Below, piece by piece: positions 12,746 to 24,345 of a DNA stretch of 64,000 nucleotides. Below the pieces are notes generated by a model, which saw nothing but the letters and a program-made list of their open reading frames with translations, was not told the DNA's origin and made no database searches. Each line of letters opens with the position of its first letter. Within the stretch, counting starts at the first letter, position 1. The stretch comes from Dromiciops gliroides (lineage: Eukaryota > Chordata > Mammalia > Microbiotheria > Microbiotheriidae): positions 93,095,659 to 93,159,658 of the forward strand of contig NC_057862.1 in NCBI RefSeq assembly GCF_019393635.1, in the 5' to 3' direction. The position numbers and the translations under genes are program-made.

Positions 12746-13733
12746 TTATGCTTCTCTAGGATCTTGTATTTGAAAGTCAAATTTTCTATTCAGTTCAGGT
12801 CTTTTCATCACAGATGCCTGAAAGTCCTCTTTTTCATTGAAGTCCCATTTTTTCCTCTGAAAGATTATAACCAGTTTTCCTGGATACATGATTCTTGGCT
12901 GTAGTCCCAGTTCCTTTGCCCTCCAGAATATCATATTCCATGCCCTCTGGTCCTTTAATGTAGATGCTGCTAGATCTTGTTTTATCCTCATTGTAGCTCC
13001 ACAGTATTTTAATGTCTTTTTTCTAGCAGCTTGCAATATTTTCTCCTTGACCTGGGATCTCTGGAATTTGGCTATAATATTCCTGGAGCTTTCCCTTTGG
13101 GGATCTCTTTCATGAGGTGATCAGTGGATACTTTAAATTTTTATTTTACCTTCTGCTTCTAGAATATCAGGGCAATTTCCCCAGAAAATTTCTTGGAAGG
13201 TGCTGCCTAAACTCTTATTTTGGTCATGGTTTTCAGGTAGTCCAGTGATTTTCAAATTATCTCTCCTGGATCTAATTTCCAGGTCAGCTGTTTTTCCAAG
13301 GAGATATTTCATACTGCCCTCTATTTTTTCATTCAATTGGATTTGCTTTACTGTGTCTTGGTTTCTCATAAAGTCACGAGCTTCTATTTGTTCAATCCTA
13401 ATTCTCAGGCAATTATTTTCTTCTGAGAGCTTTTGTATCTTATTTTCCATTTGTCTTTTCAAGTTGTTGATTTTTTTTCTCATGAGTCTCCTGCATCTCT
13501 CTCATTTCTCTTTCCATTCTTTCTTCTACCTCTCTAAATCGTCCTTCTATCTCTCCTACTTTCTCTTCAAAGTTCCTTTTGATCACTTCCATGGCCTGAG
13601 ACCAAGTCATATTTTTCTTGGAAGATTTGTATGTAGGGGACCTGAGGTTGTTATTCTCTTCTAAGGGTGCACAGCGATCTTCCTTGTCACTAAAGAAAAT
13701 TTCTATAGTTCTCAACTTTCTTTGCTTGCTCAT
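12746..13733 (-). pseudogene. L1-type ORF1 protein remnant within the half-LINE
   Basis: Three open stretches carry the order of an L1 ORF1p, the RNA-binding chaperone of L1 particles. First comes an N-terminus MSKQRKLRTIEIFFSDKEDR with a long heptad-rich coiled coil (13733-13440). Next is a second coiled-coil part leading to the RRM start SRRDNLKITGLPE (13483-13133). Last is the C-terminal domain with RAWNMIFWRAKELGLQPR and the PGKL motif (13036-12746). The frame changes between the first and second stretches (near 13440-13480) and again between 13133 and 13036. It is not functional as it stands. Confidence 0.85.
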
Positions 13734-14986
13734 CTTGCTATCTTTTACTTGACTTTTAATTCCTTCTTACAGTGGGGCCCTACTTCTGAGCTACACTGTC
13801 CCAAGCTTCCCAGGGTCCCAGGTGTTTTAGTTTGAGGGAGGGCAGGTTTTTCTCTTGCCTGGCCTGTTCTTTGGTCCAAAGATAACCTCAAACCAACTTG
13901 CTAATTAACCAGCCAGCAGAACTTTGTGTGAGGTGGTGGTTTTTAGCTCTGACGAGCCTGTGCCCCTCCCCCACTTGGGCCTCCCAACTATCAAGATTTC
14001 TTCCTGGTTCTCCACTGGAGTGAGATAGCCAAATTCCTCCTTAGGTCCTGCAGACACCCCTGTATTCCCTGCCCCACCTCCCCCTGCCCAGCCAGCCATT
14101 CAGCCCTCTCACCCAAACACAAGCTCAGTTCCAGAAAATGCCAGTGCTGCAGCTGATTCAGAGGCTCGGGGGTAAGTTCCTCTGGTGCAGCATGCCTGGG
14201 GTCTGTGTTGATCGTGGGGTTGGACTCTACTTGCAGCCCAGCATGGCCCTCTCTAATCTGTCTTTGGCTGAAAAATAATCTCAGTTCATCTTTTTGTGGG
14301 TTTTTCTGTTCATGGGGTTATTTTATTGCTGGTTTGGGGGTAATTGTTTCATGAGTTCTGTGTGTTTAATGTCTTTCCTCTGCCATCTTGGCTCCCTCAG
14401 AGTAGTTTTAATTTGCATTTCTCTAATCAGTAGTGTTAAGAACTTCTTTTCATATTGCTGTAGATAGTTTTAATTTCATCATCTGAAAACTGCCTGTTCA
14501 TATCCTTTGACCATTTCTTAAATGGGGAATCACTTGTAGTCTTACATATTTGATTCAGTTCTCTATATATTTTGCATAGGAGGCCTTTATCAGAAACACT
14601 GTCTGTAAAAATTGTTTCCTAGGTTTTTTTTTTCTTGCTTTCCTTCTAATCTTGTTTGCATTGGTTTTGCTTGTGCAAAAACTTTTAATTTAATGTAGTC
14701 AAAATGACCCACTCTACATTTCATAATGTTCTTTATCTCACCTTCAGTCATAAATTCTTCCCCTCTCCACAGTTCTGACAAGTAAACTATTCCTTCTTTT
14801 TCTAATTTACCAATGGTATTACCCTTTATGTCTAGATCTTGTACCCATTTTGACTTTACTTTGGTGTATGGTATAAAATTTTGATCTATGCCTAGTTTCT
14901 GGCATACTCTTTTCCAGTTTTCCCAGCAGTTTTTGTCAAATAGTGAGTTCTTATCCTGGAGACTAGAGTAGAAACCAATTATTTTA

Positions 14987-15868
14987 AATATAAACATTTT
15001 CTATGTTTGGTTAATTATATTGATATTAAATGTTAAGTTTTTTAATAAAACATTTAATTTTCTTAAAAAAATATGATGAATAAAATTTCAATCATTGGCT
15101 CCTACACTTAATCAAGTTCCATGGGGGCGGGGGGGGCACTTTATTGGACATCAACAGTATACAAAGTGCATAAATACATTTATTTTCAAAGTCTACCTTA
15201 AAAAGCCCTGCATGATAGATTTTCATCACTAAACTTTATAGGAATGTTTAGCTTGAATAATTTATGTACTTCAATTGAACACATCTGCTTTTCATTTAAC
15301 TAGTTAAAATATCTTTAGTACAATGGCTTTTTAAAAAGCTATTAGCACTTACTAGTAGTTGGTTAGCTATTATTTTAGTTTGAGAAATATATAAAGTCCT
15401 ACCTCATTGTCCAGCATTGTAAATCTAAATAATTGAAAAAATCCCTCAAATTGCTTACTTTATATTCTGTTACACTATCATTCCTTAAAGTTAAGGACCA
15501 AAAAAACCAAAAACTTATTATCCTTTCTTATGGTTGCATAACACTCTACTTCAACATTTCAAGGATCTGTGGTTTCATTAATGTGAGATTCCCTCCAGCA
15601 AAGCAGATTACAACCTCTATAAGACTTAGGGGGTCATTGAAAGTTGCTGTGGGGAAAAAAATCATTTTTCCTCTTCCATACTACTGGGGAGCATCTCTGA
15701 ACTTAGACAGATCTTCAGACAACAGATAAATTTTGATGAAGTATATATATATATGTCTTTTCAACTTGATAGGACCAGCCAGAGCTTCTGTTTCACTGGC
15801 AAGTCTTTGAGAATCCAAAGTAACCTCCATGCCATGGTAAGATATGAGAGAGAGTAGGACTTTAATAG
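14987..15868. other. no recognisable gene; AT-rich with a G-run
   Basis: AT-rich DNA with a G-rich run at 15124-15136 and a short TA repeat near 15743-15754. No gene or clear repeat family seen. Confidence 0.5.
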
Positions 15869-15869
15869 A

Positions 15870-16150
15870 TGATCTAACACTTAAAGCTTTATAAACCATT
15901 TCCCTTACAATAAGCCCATGATGTAGGCAGGACAAGTGTTATTCTCTCTCTTTTTTTTTTAATTAAGTGAGGCAATTGGGGTTAAGTGGCTTGCCCAGGG
16001 TCACACAGCTAATAAGTGTTAAGTGTCTGAGGCCAGATTTGAACTCAGGTACTCCTGACTCCAGGGCTGGTGCTCTATCCATTGCGCCACCTAGCTGCCC
16101 CTGTTATTCTCTTTTGATATATGGAGAGAATGAGACTCAGAAAATGATGG
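15870..16150 (-). repeat. MIR-type core-SINE fragment split by a SINE
   Basis: Flanks of the SINE at 15949 read as antisense MIR (TTACAATAAGCCCATGATGTAG before, GAGAGAATGAGACTCAGAAA after), colinear once the SINE and one duplicate of TGTTATTCTCT are removed. Confidence 0.6.
15949..16101 (-). mobile_element. A-tailed tRNA-derived SINE, subtype A
   Basis: Reverse copy with T-run (15951-15960), antisense tail GAGGCAATTGGGGTTAAGTG and head ending GCCACCTAGCTGCCCC. The duplication TGTTATTCTCT is at 15938-15948 and 16102-16112. Confidence 0.92.
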
Positions 16151-17334
16151 AGACTTACATGGATATTTATATACACACAAAAAATATCTGAGGATTTCCT
16201 AATTTTAAAAATACCTATTCTGTGATTTATAAGTTCATGTCCATATTTTTACTAGTTAAAAAAATCAAATCAATAATAGTTTGGGTATTCTTATTGTTAT
16301 ATGGTACTTTAAAAAATACCCACTTTGTTCAATGGGTATAAGAATATAGGTATAATTCTTCAGGAATATGAATAAGTATTCCATGGAAAGAGTCATGAAT
16401 TTAGAGGGAGATGACCTGGGTTGAATTCCTGGGTCTGGTGCTTACCTAGCTATGTATCATAGTTATTTTCTGTCTTCCTTTTAAAAGCAGCAGACCAGAG
16501 AGTCCTAAACATGATTTAAATGGCATTATGATGCCAAATCAAGGAATGGCAATAGTTTCTGTTGTCATTTTAGGCTGAGACAAGAACTTCAACTACCACT
16601 GTTCTATTTCCACATCATTGAGTTCTTCTTTTGATTTTCCCTTGCCCTGTGACTTTCTAAAAGAAGCAAATTTTAGAACTGAGTCCCTGAAAAGTGCAAA
16701 TGTGCTAGCTTTGTTTTGGGACTACCAAACTATCATCATGGCATTAAAATATGAATTTACCTTTTGGATATCTTAAAACAAAATTCTCCAAGGTGGCTTA
16801 GGCAACATGTCTTATAATTCATTCTAGCTGACATCTTTGGTTCCCCTAAGCAGGGAAGTTTAGGACCCCCAAGCCCAACAATAATTTTTCCAAAGATGAT
16901 GATGTTTGATCTGTTAAGTATCTCTGCAACACTCTTCAGCAGGGTTAAATAATGGGACTAGAATTCATGCCAACCAGAGTTGAGCTATGGGAGCTCCTAG
17001 TCATAGCAGAGATGGCATAGCTAAGCCAACCATAGGTGATAAAGTCCAAGTTACCCTAATTTTCATTTCTGTCTTTTTTTGAGGCATTGGATCTTCTTCT
17101 CCCCCTCAAAACTATTTCCCAGTGAGCTAAATATATTAGCATTTTTCCTTAAGTGCTGACTAACATCTATGGGCTGGCCGACTTCCTTGCTATGGCATTC
17201 AGCACAAGCATAGCTGACATATGTTATAAACAAGATTTATAAGTTTATTTAATTATCCAGAAGCTCATTAACTATTTGGCAGGTCATCTGGAGTCTTCAC
17301 TTTCCATTTTTACTCTAATTATAGGATCAGGAAA
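16151..17334. other. mostly unique DNA with a weak MIR fragment
   Basis: Only 16390-16480 (GACCTGGGTTGAATTCCTGG and neighbours) resembles a plus-strand MIR. The rest shows no gene or repeat I recognise. Confidence 0.45.
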
Positions 17335-17510
17335 AGTTGGTTTGGTTCAATGAATAGAATATTGGGTTTGGAATCACAGACCTTAATTCTATTACCTGCT
17401 AAATTATAGACGCGTCATTATCTGTGTGGGTGAAGGGAATTTCCACATTAGTAGCTCCCCACTGTCATGAAATCATAGATCCTTTCCATATTAGTGTAAC
17501 TTCGGTTTCC
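17335..17510 (+). repeat. core-SINE (MIR/THER-like) with marsupial-type tail
   Basis: A diverged tRNA-like head is followed by the tail block GAAGGGAATTTCCACATTAG...CATGAAATCATAGATCC, which recurs near 46590, 51655, 53140, 58300 and 62320. The repeated tail supports one family. Confidence 0.55.
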
Positions 17511-18009
17511 AGACAAACTTGGAAGCTTGAGACTATCTTAATTGGTAGAGAAAATTTTGACCTGGTGCTACTGCATGCCTGGGTGAAGGGTGGAGTTGAC
17601 ATAAGAGCTTTGGAGAGGAGAGACATTCTTCATTCCTTTTTCAAGAGACACACATGTGATTCTTAATGCTTTGGGGGAGGAAAAAAAAGACTCTCTTACA
17701 GACATTTGGGGGAATCCAGAACCTCAATATGTCTTTGATTTCTGGCTTGCTTCCCTAGAGACTTCAAAGAATTTCTCTATGAATGAGGTCAGGGTCTTTC
17801 TTTTGGTTGAATAGATCTCACTTCATTCCCATTTAAAGGGCTCATTCATTCTTATGTATTTTCTAGTATATCCTAATTTTTAAAAAAATTCTCCAATTTC
17901 TAGTAGATATTTTCTTAGGAAAATGTGTTTATTCACTGTCTGTGATTTTCTTTTGTGTAATTAAAATTCAGTGAGCTGCCTCCCCTTTATCCTTCTAAAG
18001 AATATTGGA
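17511..18009. other. no recognisable feature
   Basis: Unique AT-rich sequence. A short open frame at 17424-17666 overlaps the repeat before it and has no recognisable domain. Confidence 0.45.
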
Positions 18010-18161
18010 TTGGGGCAGCTAGATGGTGCAGTGGATAGAGCACCGGCCCTGGAGTCAGGAGTACCTGAGTTCAAATCCGGCCTCAGACACTTAACACTTG
18101 CTAGCTGTGTGACCCTGGGCAAGTCACTTAACCCCAATTGCCTCACTAAAAAAAAAAAAAA
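18010..18161 (+). mobile_element. A-tailed tRNA-derived SINE, subtype A
   Basis: Complete copy ending CCCCAATTGCCTCACT plus an A-run of about 16. The duplication AAAGAAYATTGGA (Y = C or T) lies at 17997-18009 and 18162-18174. Confidence 0.92.
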
Positions 18162-18409
18162 AAAGAACATTGGAAGATCATGGAAGCCAGTGGCTTGTTT
18201 TGTTCTGAACTAATTGTATCCCTAGACCAACAATATTCAGGAGGTTGGATAGATATATACTTCCTCTCTCAGAGGAGAACAGTGACTAGCTTAGTGACCC
18301 CTTCTGATCACCTCAAGGCAGGATTCATAGTTTCCCTTGGAAAAGAGAGGGCAAGATTCTAGAGATATCTATTGATTCCTCCTTTCCAGATGCATTTCTT
18401 TTTAAATAA

Positions 18410-21020
18410 AATCTTTTTCTTTAAGACCACTTTAATTTATGTTTACTTTTTTTTAAAAAAATTATATTTTAAACCGCCAAAATCCACCTTTTCACCTTCT
18501 CACACTTCCCAATTAAGAACACAAGAAAAAATATAAATATATCTTTCACTCATGTATAGGCAATCAAAATGAACTTCTACATTGTTCATTTTCAAAAAAA
18601 ATGCCAGTCTTCATTCAGAGTCCTACACCTCTCTGTCAGGTGGTGAGTAGCATATTTAATCATTAAACTTCTAGAATTATGGTTTGTTGTTATGCTGATA
18701 AGAATTCAGCCAAATAATATTCCATCATATTTAAATAAGATAATTTCTTCAGCCCTTCCCTAATTGAAGGAAGACTGACACTTCAAAAAAAAAAAAAACA
18801 AACCAGTAACTATTTTTGTACATCCTTAGTTAGAATTTGTTTCGCTTAGGACTACTCTATCTTTTGATTTACCCCTTTCTCTTATTCTCTCTCCTTCTCC
18901 CTTTTCCTTCCTATTTCCCTATTGAAGGAAATGTATTTCTATATCCAACTTTCAGTGTATGTGCATCTGTGTGCGTGTGTGTGGGGGGGGTATTCTTCTA
19001 AGTTCAGATGAGAGTGAGGTTCAAGTGTCAGTCACTCTCCCCCTCTTTCTTGTTTGTATAGACATCTATTTATTCATCCTCATTATAAAAGATGATTTTC
19101 CTCAACCTTCCTTTCCTTTCCTCCTTGTGTATTCCTCTTTCCTCATTTTCCATTTTCCCCCCATAAGATCATCAAGGCAAAACAGAACCACTCCCAGGCC
19201 TTTGTCTTACTGGACTCCTTCTATGACCCCTGATAATGATAGGGCATAAAGAGGACTCATGAATCATCTTACCATATTTGAATATAAGCAGTTCATCCTT
19301 GTTTAGTACTTTATCAGTGTTCATTTGTTTACTTTTTATGTTTCTTTTCACTCCAGGGCCTAAACTTCAAAATTTCTAAGTAATTCTGGTCTTTACAATA
19401 GGAATGCTTAGGAATCTATTTTACTAAAGGTCCATTTTTGCCCTGGTAGCATTTTGTGCAGTTTTTCTGGTAAAGTTATTCTTGGCTATAAACCCATATG
19501 TTTTGCTTTCTGGGATATGGCATTCCAAGTTCTCTTCTTTATAGTGGTTCTTATGTACTCAATTTTTTTTTCTTTTTGGCTGTTTACACTATTTTTTCCT
19601 TGGCCTGGAAACTATGGACTTTGGCTATTGTCTTCCTAGGAATTTTCATTTGGGGATTTTCAGAAGGTGACTGGTGAACCTCTGTGAAATTTTCTTTTAA
19701 GATTTCTTGAAATAGAGCATCTAGGTTCTTTTTTTGTTCATCATGTTCAGAGAGTAAGGTGATTCTTAATTTTTTGTCTTCTCGATCTGTTTTCCAATTA
19801 AGTTGTTTTTACTATGAGATACCTTTCATTTCTCTATTTTCAGTCTTTTGACTGTTTTAATATTTCTCGTTGCCTCATGAAATCATTTGGTTCTATTTCA
19901 TTTATTCTTATTTTCAGGGAGTTTGTTGCTTGGGCAAGATTTTGTACCTCTTGTCCCAAGCTATTAAGTCCCTTTACAATTCTTTCTTCCATAATTCTCA
20001 TTTCTTTTCAAATTTTTACATCAAGAACTCACTTTTCTTTTTATATTTTTAAACTTTTAAAAACCTTTTGCTTCATTTTTCTAGTAATTCTAGTTGAATT
20101 TTTCTCAAGCTGTGTTTTGCCCTGAGTTTTTACTCACAGGAATATTCTTCGGAGTCATTCTCTTCTTCATGGTTAGTGTTTTGAACTTCCCTTCTACCAC
20201 AAAAGTTCTTAATAGTGGAATTCTTTATTTTTTTGTTTACTCCTTTTTCCAGTCTACTTCCTGACTTTAGAGGTGATGTTAGGGCTGGGTTCCACACACT
20301 TCTGGAGGTAAGGTTTGGGTTGGTCCTGTTGCTGTGGAGAATTATGTAATTCCAGGATCTCAGAGACAGGCTGGAGACCTGTAAGCTCTCAGTGGCTCCA
20401 AAATGGTCTTATCTAGGGCAAAGTCTGATTGGTGTCCTGGTCTGAGCTCTGCAAATTCCTGACCTGGGTTTGGGTCTAACCAACAGTAGAATGCTGCTAA
20501 ACTCACCCCTACCATCCATCTGGAAAACTCTTTTGGTTCAGAGGAGCAGAATTTGGTTTAGGAATCCTTCCCTGGTTGTTCCTTTACATGGCAGGCTAGA
20601 TGGTGGAAATCAAACCCTGATCTGTGCCTGGCATCTGAGCCACACTCTGGCTGGCTTCTGAATTTCCTTCTTTCTAGGTACTTTGTCCAGGACCTTTATA
20701 CCCAGGAATGCCATCCATGTGCCAGTTTTACCTTGGAACTGTGACTTGGAACTAAGTGATGGGTGACAAAGCTGACAATTGGCACGTGTCCCCATTGCAG
20801 TGACCCTTCACAGTGCATTCTTGGCCCAACCCCATCCCTAGTATGTGTAGACTGCTTTGTCCATCTCCCCATGCCTAATTGGGCTCACTGTGTGTCACTT
20901 TTTACTGGATTTCCCCATCAGGATTCAGTCTGGTACATTTTCTAGATCTGCTTGGAGGAGTTTTGAGGAGGCCAGCTTATTATACTACTTTCTGCTACAG
21001 AGGGCACAGCCTCTTGGGGA
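18410..21020 (-). mobile_element. older half-LINE (HAL1-like), minus strand
   Basis: Same layout as 10601-14394 but more decayed. The 3' end with a short ORF2 C-terminal remnant (antisense ATAATATTCCATCATATTTAA) is at 18410-18790. A C/T-rich region reaches about 19440, then an ORF1 remnant, then a GC-richer 5' UTR to about 21020. ORF1 landmarks on minus include TWNAISQKAKHMGL and PEKL (about 19545-19475, C-terminal domain) and DREDKKLRITLLSEHDEQKK (about 19790-19730, RRM). Only ~650 bp separate ORF1 from the ORF2 C-terminal remnant, so the bulk of ORF2 is absent. Both ends are approximate. Confidence 0.65.
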
Positions 21021-21109
21021 CCTGCCTGCCATACCTTTGAATATGTAATATTTACACACCTTACATAAGCAGCACACACTTTATGTTAGCATATAGGCTC
21101 ATGGAATTT

Positions 21110-21240
21110 CTAACAGGAAGAGTTTTGAGAGCTTATCTAGTTCCTTATTCTACAGATTAGGAAACTGAAACTGAGAGAGGTTAAATGACTAGGTCATACA
21201 TAATATAACTAGTATTAAAGCTCAAGCCCTTTGACTCATT
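21110..21240 (-). repeat. MIR-type fragment
   Basis: Antisense MIR pattern CTACAGATTAGGAAACTGAA followed by AGAGAGGTTAAATGACTAGG. Confidence 0.65.
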
Positions 21241-21399
21241 CCAAATCCACTTCTTCCTGGTCCTCATGAATGTCCTCACTCAAGAATAGGAAAGAGAAAA
21301 AGAAGATAGTTTGGGATCAACTTCTTCCTACTTAGCATTATTGGAGTAGAAAATATTAGCTTAAATAATTAGAACAATAGCTTCAAAGTTAAGAGCAAT

Positions 21400-21640
21400 T
21401 CATGGTTACAAAGTGCTTCTATGGATACTATCGCATTTATTCCTCACAAAAAGCCCAGGAGATATGTAGGACAGATAATAGGGGAGATCCCAGCCTTACA
21501 GATTAGGTATTCAAGGCCTGGTGATATTAGGTGATGAGTGGTAAGTGGAAGAGATAAGTGGCTGATAAATGGCACAGCTGCTTCTCTCAAATTCAAGTCT
21601 AATATTCTTTTTGCTACCCTACCCTGTTGCTTTTTAACCC
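21400..21640 (-). repeat. MIR-type fragment
   Basis: Antisense MIR with the CAAAGTGCTTCTATGGATAC opening and a decayed core. The Mar1-like SINE at 21650 abuts it. Confidence 0.5.
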
Positions 21641-21649
21641 ATGGTTTCC

Positions 21650-21878
21650 AGCTAAGTGGTGCAGTAGGCCTGGAGTCAGAAGCACTCATCTTTCTGAGTT
21701 CAAATCTGGCCTCAGACACTAGCTGTGTGACCCTGAGAAAGTCACTTACCTGTTTGCTTCAGTTTCATCATCTGTAAAATGAGCTGGAGAAGGAAATGGC
21801 AAACTATTCCAGTATCTTTGCTAAGGAAACCCCAAATGGGTTCCCAAAGAGTCAGATACAACTGAAAAAGAACTTAAT
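21650..21878 (+). mobile_element. Mar1-like SINE with RTE-type tail
   Basis: Contains ATGAGCTGGAGAAGGAAATG, CCCCAAATGGG and AGAGTCAGATACAACTGAAA in order. The head has a short deletion relative to the copies at 24963 and 50868. Confidence 0.82.
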
Positions 21879-22149
21879 TCCATTTATGATACTATCCCTG
21901 ACCCTCATTACCATGGATAATTGAGAGTTAAGCTTTTAATTCCATTTTGGAAATAAATGACTGAGTCACCATTTTGTTCTTCCAAAGCATTGTGCACTTA
22001 TAAGTTGTTGAACCCATACAGTATTGCTGGGGGTAAGGTCAGCATTTATACATTTCTGGTAAGCTTGAAATTTGTGAGGATTAGAAGTTTGGAAATAGGT
22101 GTGTATACCAGCTCTACCAATTTAATTGTGTATTGTAAGACAAGATTCT

Positions 22150-22375
22150 AAGACAGAATCACAAAATCTCAGAGTTTGAAGTAACCTTCAAAGATCACCT
22201 AATCCAATGCACACACTTATGAAGAAATCTTCTCTACAATGTCCTGAGCTAATGATTATCCACCTTTAGATTTAAGGGGTTTTCACATTTCTGACTCAGT
22301 TTCTTGCTCTGTAAAATGGGAAGGAGGTAGATTAGATACTCTCTAAGATCACTTCCGGTTCTAAAAATACATAAC
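22150..22375. repeat. CR1-like 3' fragment joined to MIR
   Basis: 22150-22290 resembles the minus-strand CR1-type end (ACAGAATCACAAAATCTCAG...GTAACCTTCAAAGATCACCT) also seen at 24030 and 26255. 22290-22375 is the plus-strand MIR tail (CTGTAAAATGGGAAGGAGG...CTCTAAGATCACTTCC). Confidence 0.5.
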
Positions 22376-22884
22376 TCTTTACATTTCTATGTATTTGCAG
22401 CTATAACCAAACTGACTTTTTCATGGTTCAGTGTCTTCCAGGGGTGGGGGTAAGGAAGGGTGAAATATAAGTGGGATAGTGTGATTCTTTAGATTCTAAC
22501 AGAAACTGAGGATGTATGGAATCCTGGTTGACCTGACACTGGATGGACTTAGAGAGACTCCCCAGAGATAACCATGGACTTGTTTTCTTCCTAAACTTTA
22601 AATTAATTTCTATTTAAAAAAGATTAACAAGCCCAATTTTTAATTAAATCCTATATTTTAAATTCTGTGAACAATATTATTTAAAACACACTTAATCATT
22701 GTATTTTGTTGTTTTGGATTAGCTGTTTAAAGACAAAAGACTTCCAGTTCCAATTAACTGCTGCCAAAAATTAATTTAAGTAGCCTAATTGACAACTTGC
22801 TGTAAGCTACATAAATTCTTGGCATTTAACTTGCACAGCTCCAAAAAAAGGAGCTTTATGCTCTGTTAGATACCAAGGAGAAAT
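22376..22884. other. no recognisable feature
   Basis: AT-rich unique DNA. No gene or repeat recognised. Confidence 0.45.
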
Positions 22885-23110
22885 CAATCAGTCAACAAAC
22901 ACTGAGCATTTACTATGTGCAAGGTCCTAGGAGAGTGTCTTGTATCTTCTGTAGTGCCCATTTTTAGTGCCACACCCAATATGGATCCATATGTTTCTAT
23001 TAATTAGTGTGGCATCCAAATAATTGCTTCAGGAGTAAAAGTTTTGTGCTATTTATGGAAGGACACAATCCCTGTCCTCAAGAACTTACAACATAGTTAG
23101 GAGCTAGCAT
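22885..23110 (-). mobile_element. L2-type LINE 3' end, interrupted
   Basis: Antisense L2 3' terminus (CAACAAACACTGAGCATTTA...TGTGCAAGGTCCTAGG) with its continuation (CAATCCCTGTCCTCAAGAAC) after about 110 bp of unidentified sequence. Confidence 0.55.
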
Positions 23111-23204
23111 GGGCAACCCATGTAAGGTCAACTCAATGTAGGAAGGCAGTTTGGCTAAGATATTTAGAGAAAGAGAGTAATTGCTTCATATACCAGGCAT
23201 AGCT

Positions 23205-23309
23205 ATAGGGGTGTGTGTATAAAACATACATATATACACATAAATATATCCACACATGTACATATCCACACATGTATATGCACATATCCACACATATGTA
23301 TATATATGC

Positions 23310-23344
<35 letters not shown>

Positions 23345-23352
23345 CGTGTGTA
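23205..23352. repeat. CA/TG and TATG microsatellite cluster
   Basis: CACACATGTA-type repeats followed by an uninterrupted (TG)n at about 23313-23341. Confidence 0.9.
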
Positions 23353-23454
23353 GGCTGCCAGATCTGGTTATTTTAGGGCATTTTCAGATTAGGATATTAT
23401 CCATGGTTTGGGTAACATAGGGCAGCTTCTTCTTGTGATCAGTGTGGTTTACAC

Positions 23455-23570
23455 TTAAGTAGTGCATCCATCGATCAAAAAGCATGTATCAAGCACCTAC
23501 TATGTGCTAGACACAAGACATAAAAATACAAAAATGAAACTCCCTTCCCTCAAAGAATTTACATAATAAC
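23455..23570 (-). mobile_element. L2-type LINE 3' end
   Basis: Antisense L2 terminus: ATCAAGCACCTACTATGTGC followed by CTTCCCTCAAAGAATTTACA. Confidence 0.65.
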
Positions 23571-23624
23571 TGATATCACTGACAGGAGAGGCAGTCACAC
23601 ACAGTTGGTACAGTGAGGGACTTG

Positions 23625-23960
23625 GAAATCCTGCCACAGATACTTATTAGCTGTGCGACCATGGGCAAATCAGTTAAACACTCTGAACCTCATTATCTTC
23701 ATTTATCAAATGAGGATATTTTCACTTAACTCATGATTGTTTCAAGGATTCAAAGAAATAAGGTATAAACACTTTTCAAATCTTGAAGCATTCTACAAAT
23801 TAGAGCTTTGAGGTTTGCAAAATGCTCTCCATTATCTCATAGAACTTTATAGCAACCCTTTGAAGTAAGTACAAGTATTATCCCCATTTTATAGATGAGG
23901 AATCTAAGGCTCAGAGAGTAAATTACACAAGTTCAGACAACTAGTAATCTCACAGCTGAG
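23625..23960. repeat. two MIR-type fragments in opposite orientation
   Basis: 23625-23800 is plus-strand MIR (TATTAGCTGTGCGACCATGG). 23810-23960 is minus-strand MIR (CCATTTTATAGATGAGGAAT). Confidence 0.65.
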
Positions 23961-24164
23961 AGGAAATAGAAACTATGGAGGCAAGAGGGGCTTAAGAACA
24001 CGTTAAAGAAAAGAAAAAAGAAAGCTTTAAAGAACTGTTGAATCAGAGTTAGAAGGAACCTTAGAGGTTGTCTGATCTGCTCAAACCTTGAATCTTATCT
24101 GCGATATCCCTGAGAATTGGTTATAAAGCCTCCACTTAAAGCCCTCTAGTGACTGGGAATTCAT

Positions 24165-24345
24165 AATGATAAAAGGAAAAGAACATGGAATTTGGAGTGG
24201 GAAAGGACGAATCTTGGCTCTGTCAGTTACTACTGCCTGGGTGACTTCTCTGGGATCTGGTTCTTTATCTATAAAATGAAGGGGCTTGACAAGCAAGCTG
24301 AACTCTAAAGTCCCTTCTAACTAACTCTAGGATTCTATGACCCTC
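24165..24345 (+). repeat. MIR-type core-SINE
   Basis: Plus-strand MIR (GGAATTTGGAGTGGGAAAGG...GTGACTTCTCTGGGATCTGG...CTAAAGTCCCTTCTAAC) sitting between two CR1 blocks. Confidence 0.65.

Larger units (their letters stand above)
10601..14394 (-). mobile_element. half-LINE (HAL1-like): L1 5' UTR + ORF1 + 3' end, without the bulk of ORF2
   Basis: Bounded by the duplication CCTCAGAGTAGTTTT (10586-10600 and 14395-14409), so a single insertion. Its 5' end on the minus strand reads GGGAGCCAAGATGGCAGAGG, like the starts of other mammalian L1s and containing a YY1-type AAGATGGC. A ~660-bp GC-richer 5' UTR precedes ORF1 (13733 to 12746). Instead of a ~3.8-kb ORF2, a C/T-rich region (as read on plus) leads to only the last part of ORF2 and the L1 3' UTR (10601-11100). 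Subtracting later insertions (11261-11644, 12266-12536) leaves about 3.1 kb. HAL1 is my reading. An internally deleted L1 is the alternative. Confidence 0.75.

Noticed and set aside
12746-13733. Coiled-coil protein gene on the minus strand
   Set aside because: It is an L1-type ORF1 with the RRM and C-terminal domain in order, inside an element bounded by a target duplication.
15124-15136. G-run as a possible quadruplex control site
   Set aside because: A single G-run of this kind lacks the four separated G-tracts needed, and no gene lies beside it.
23205-23352. Regularly spaced short repeats as a CRISPR-like or satellite array
   Set aside because: Simple CA/TG microsatellite drift in a vertebrate genome, with no unique spacers of constant length.
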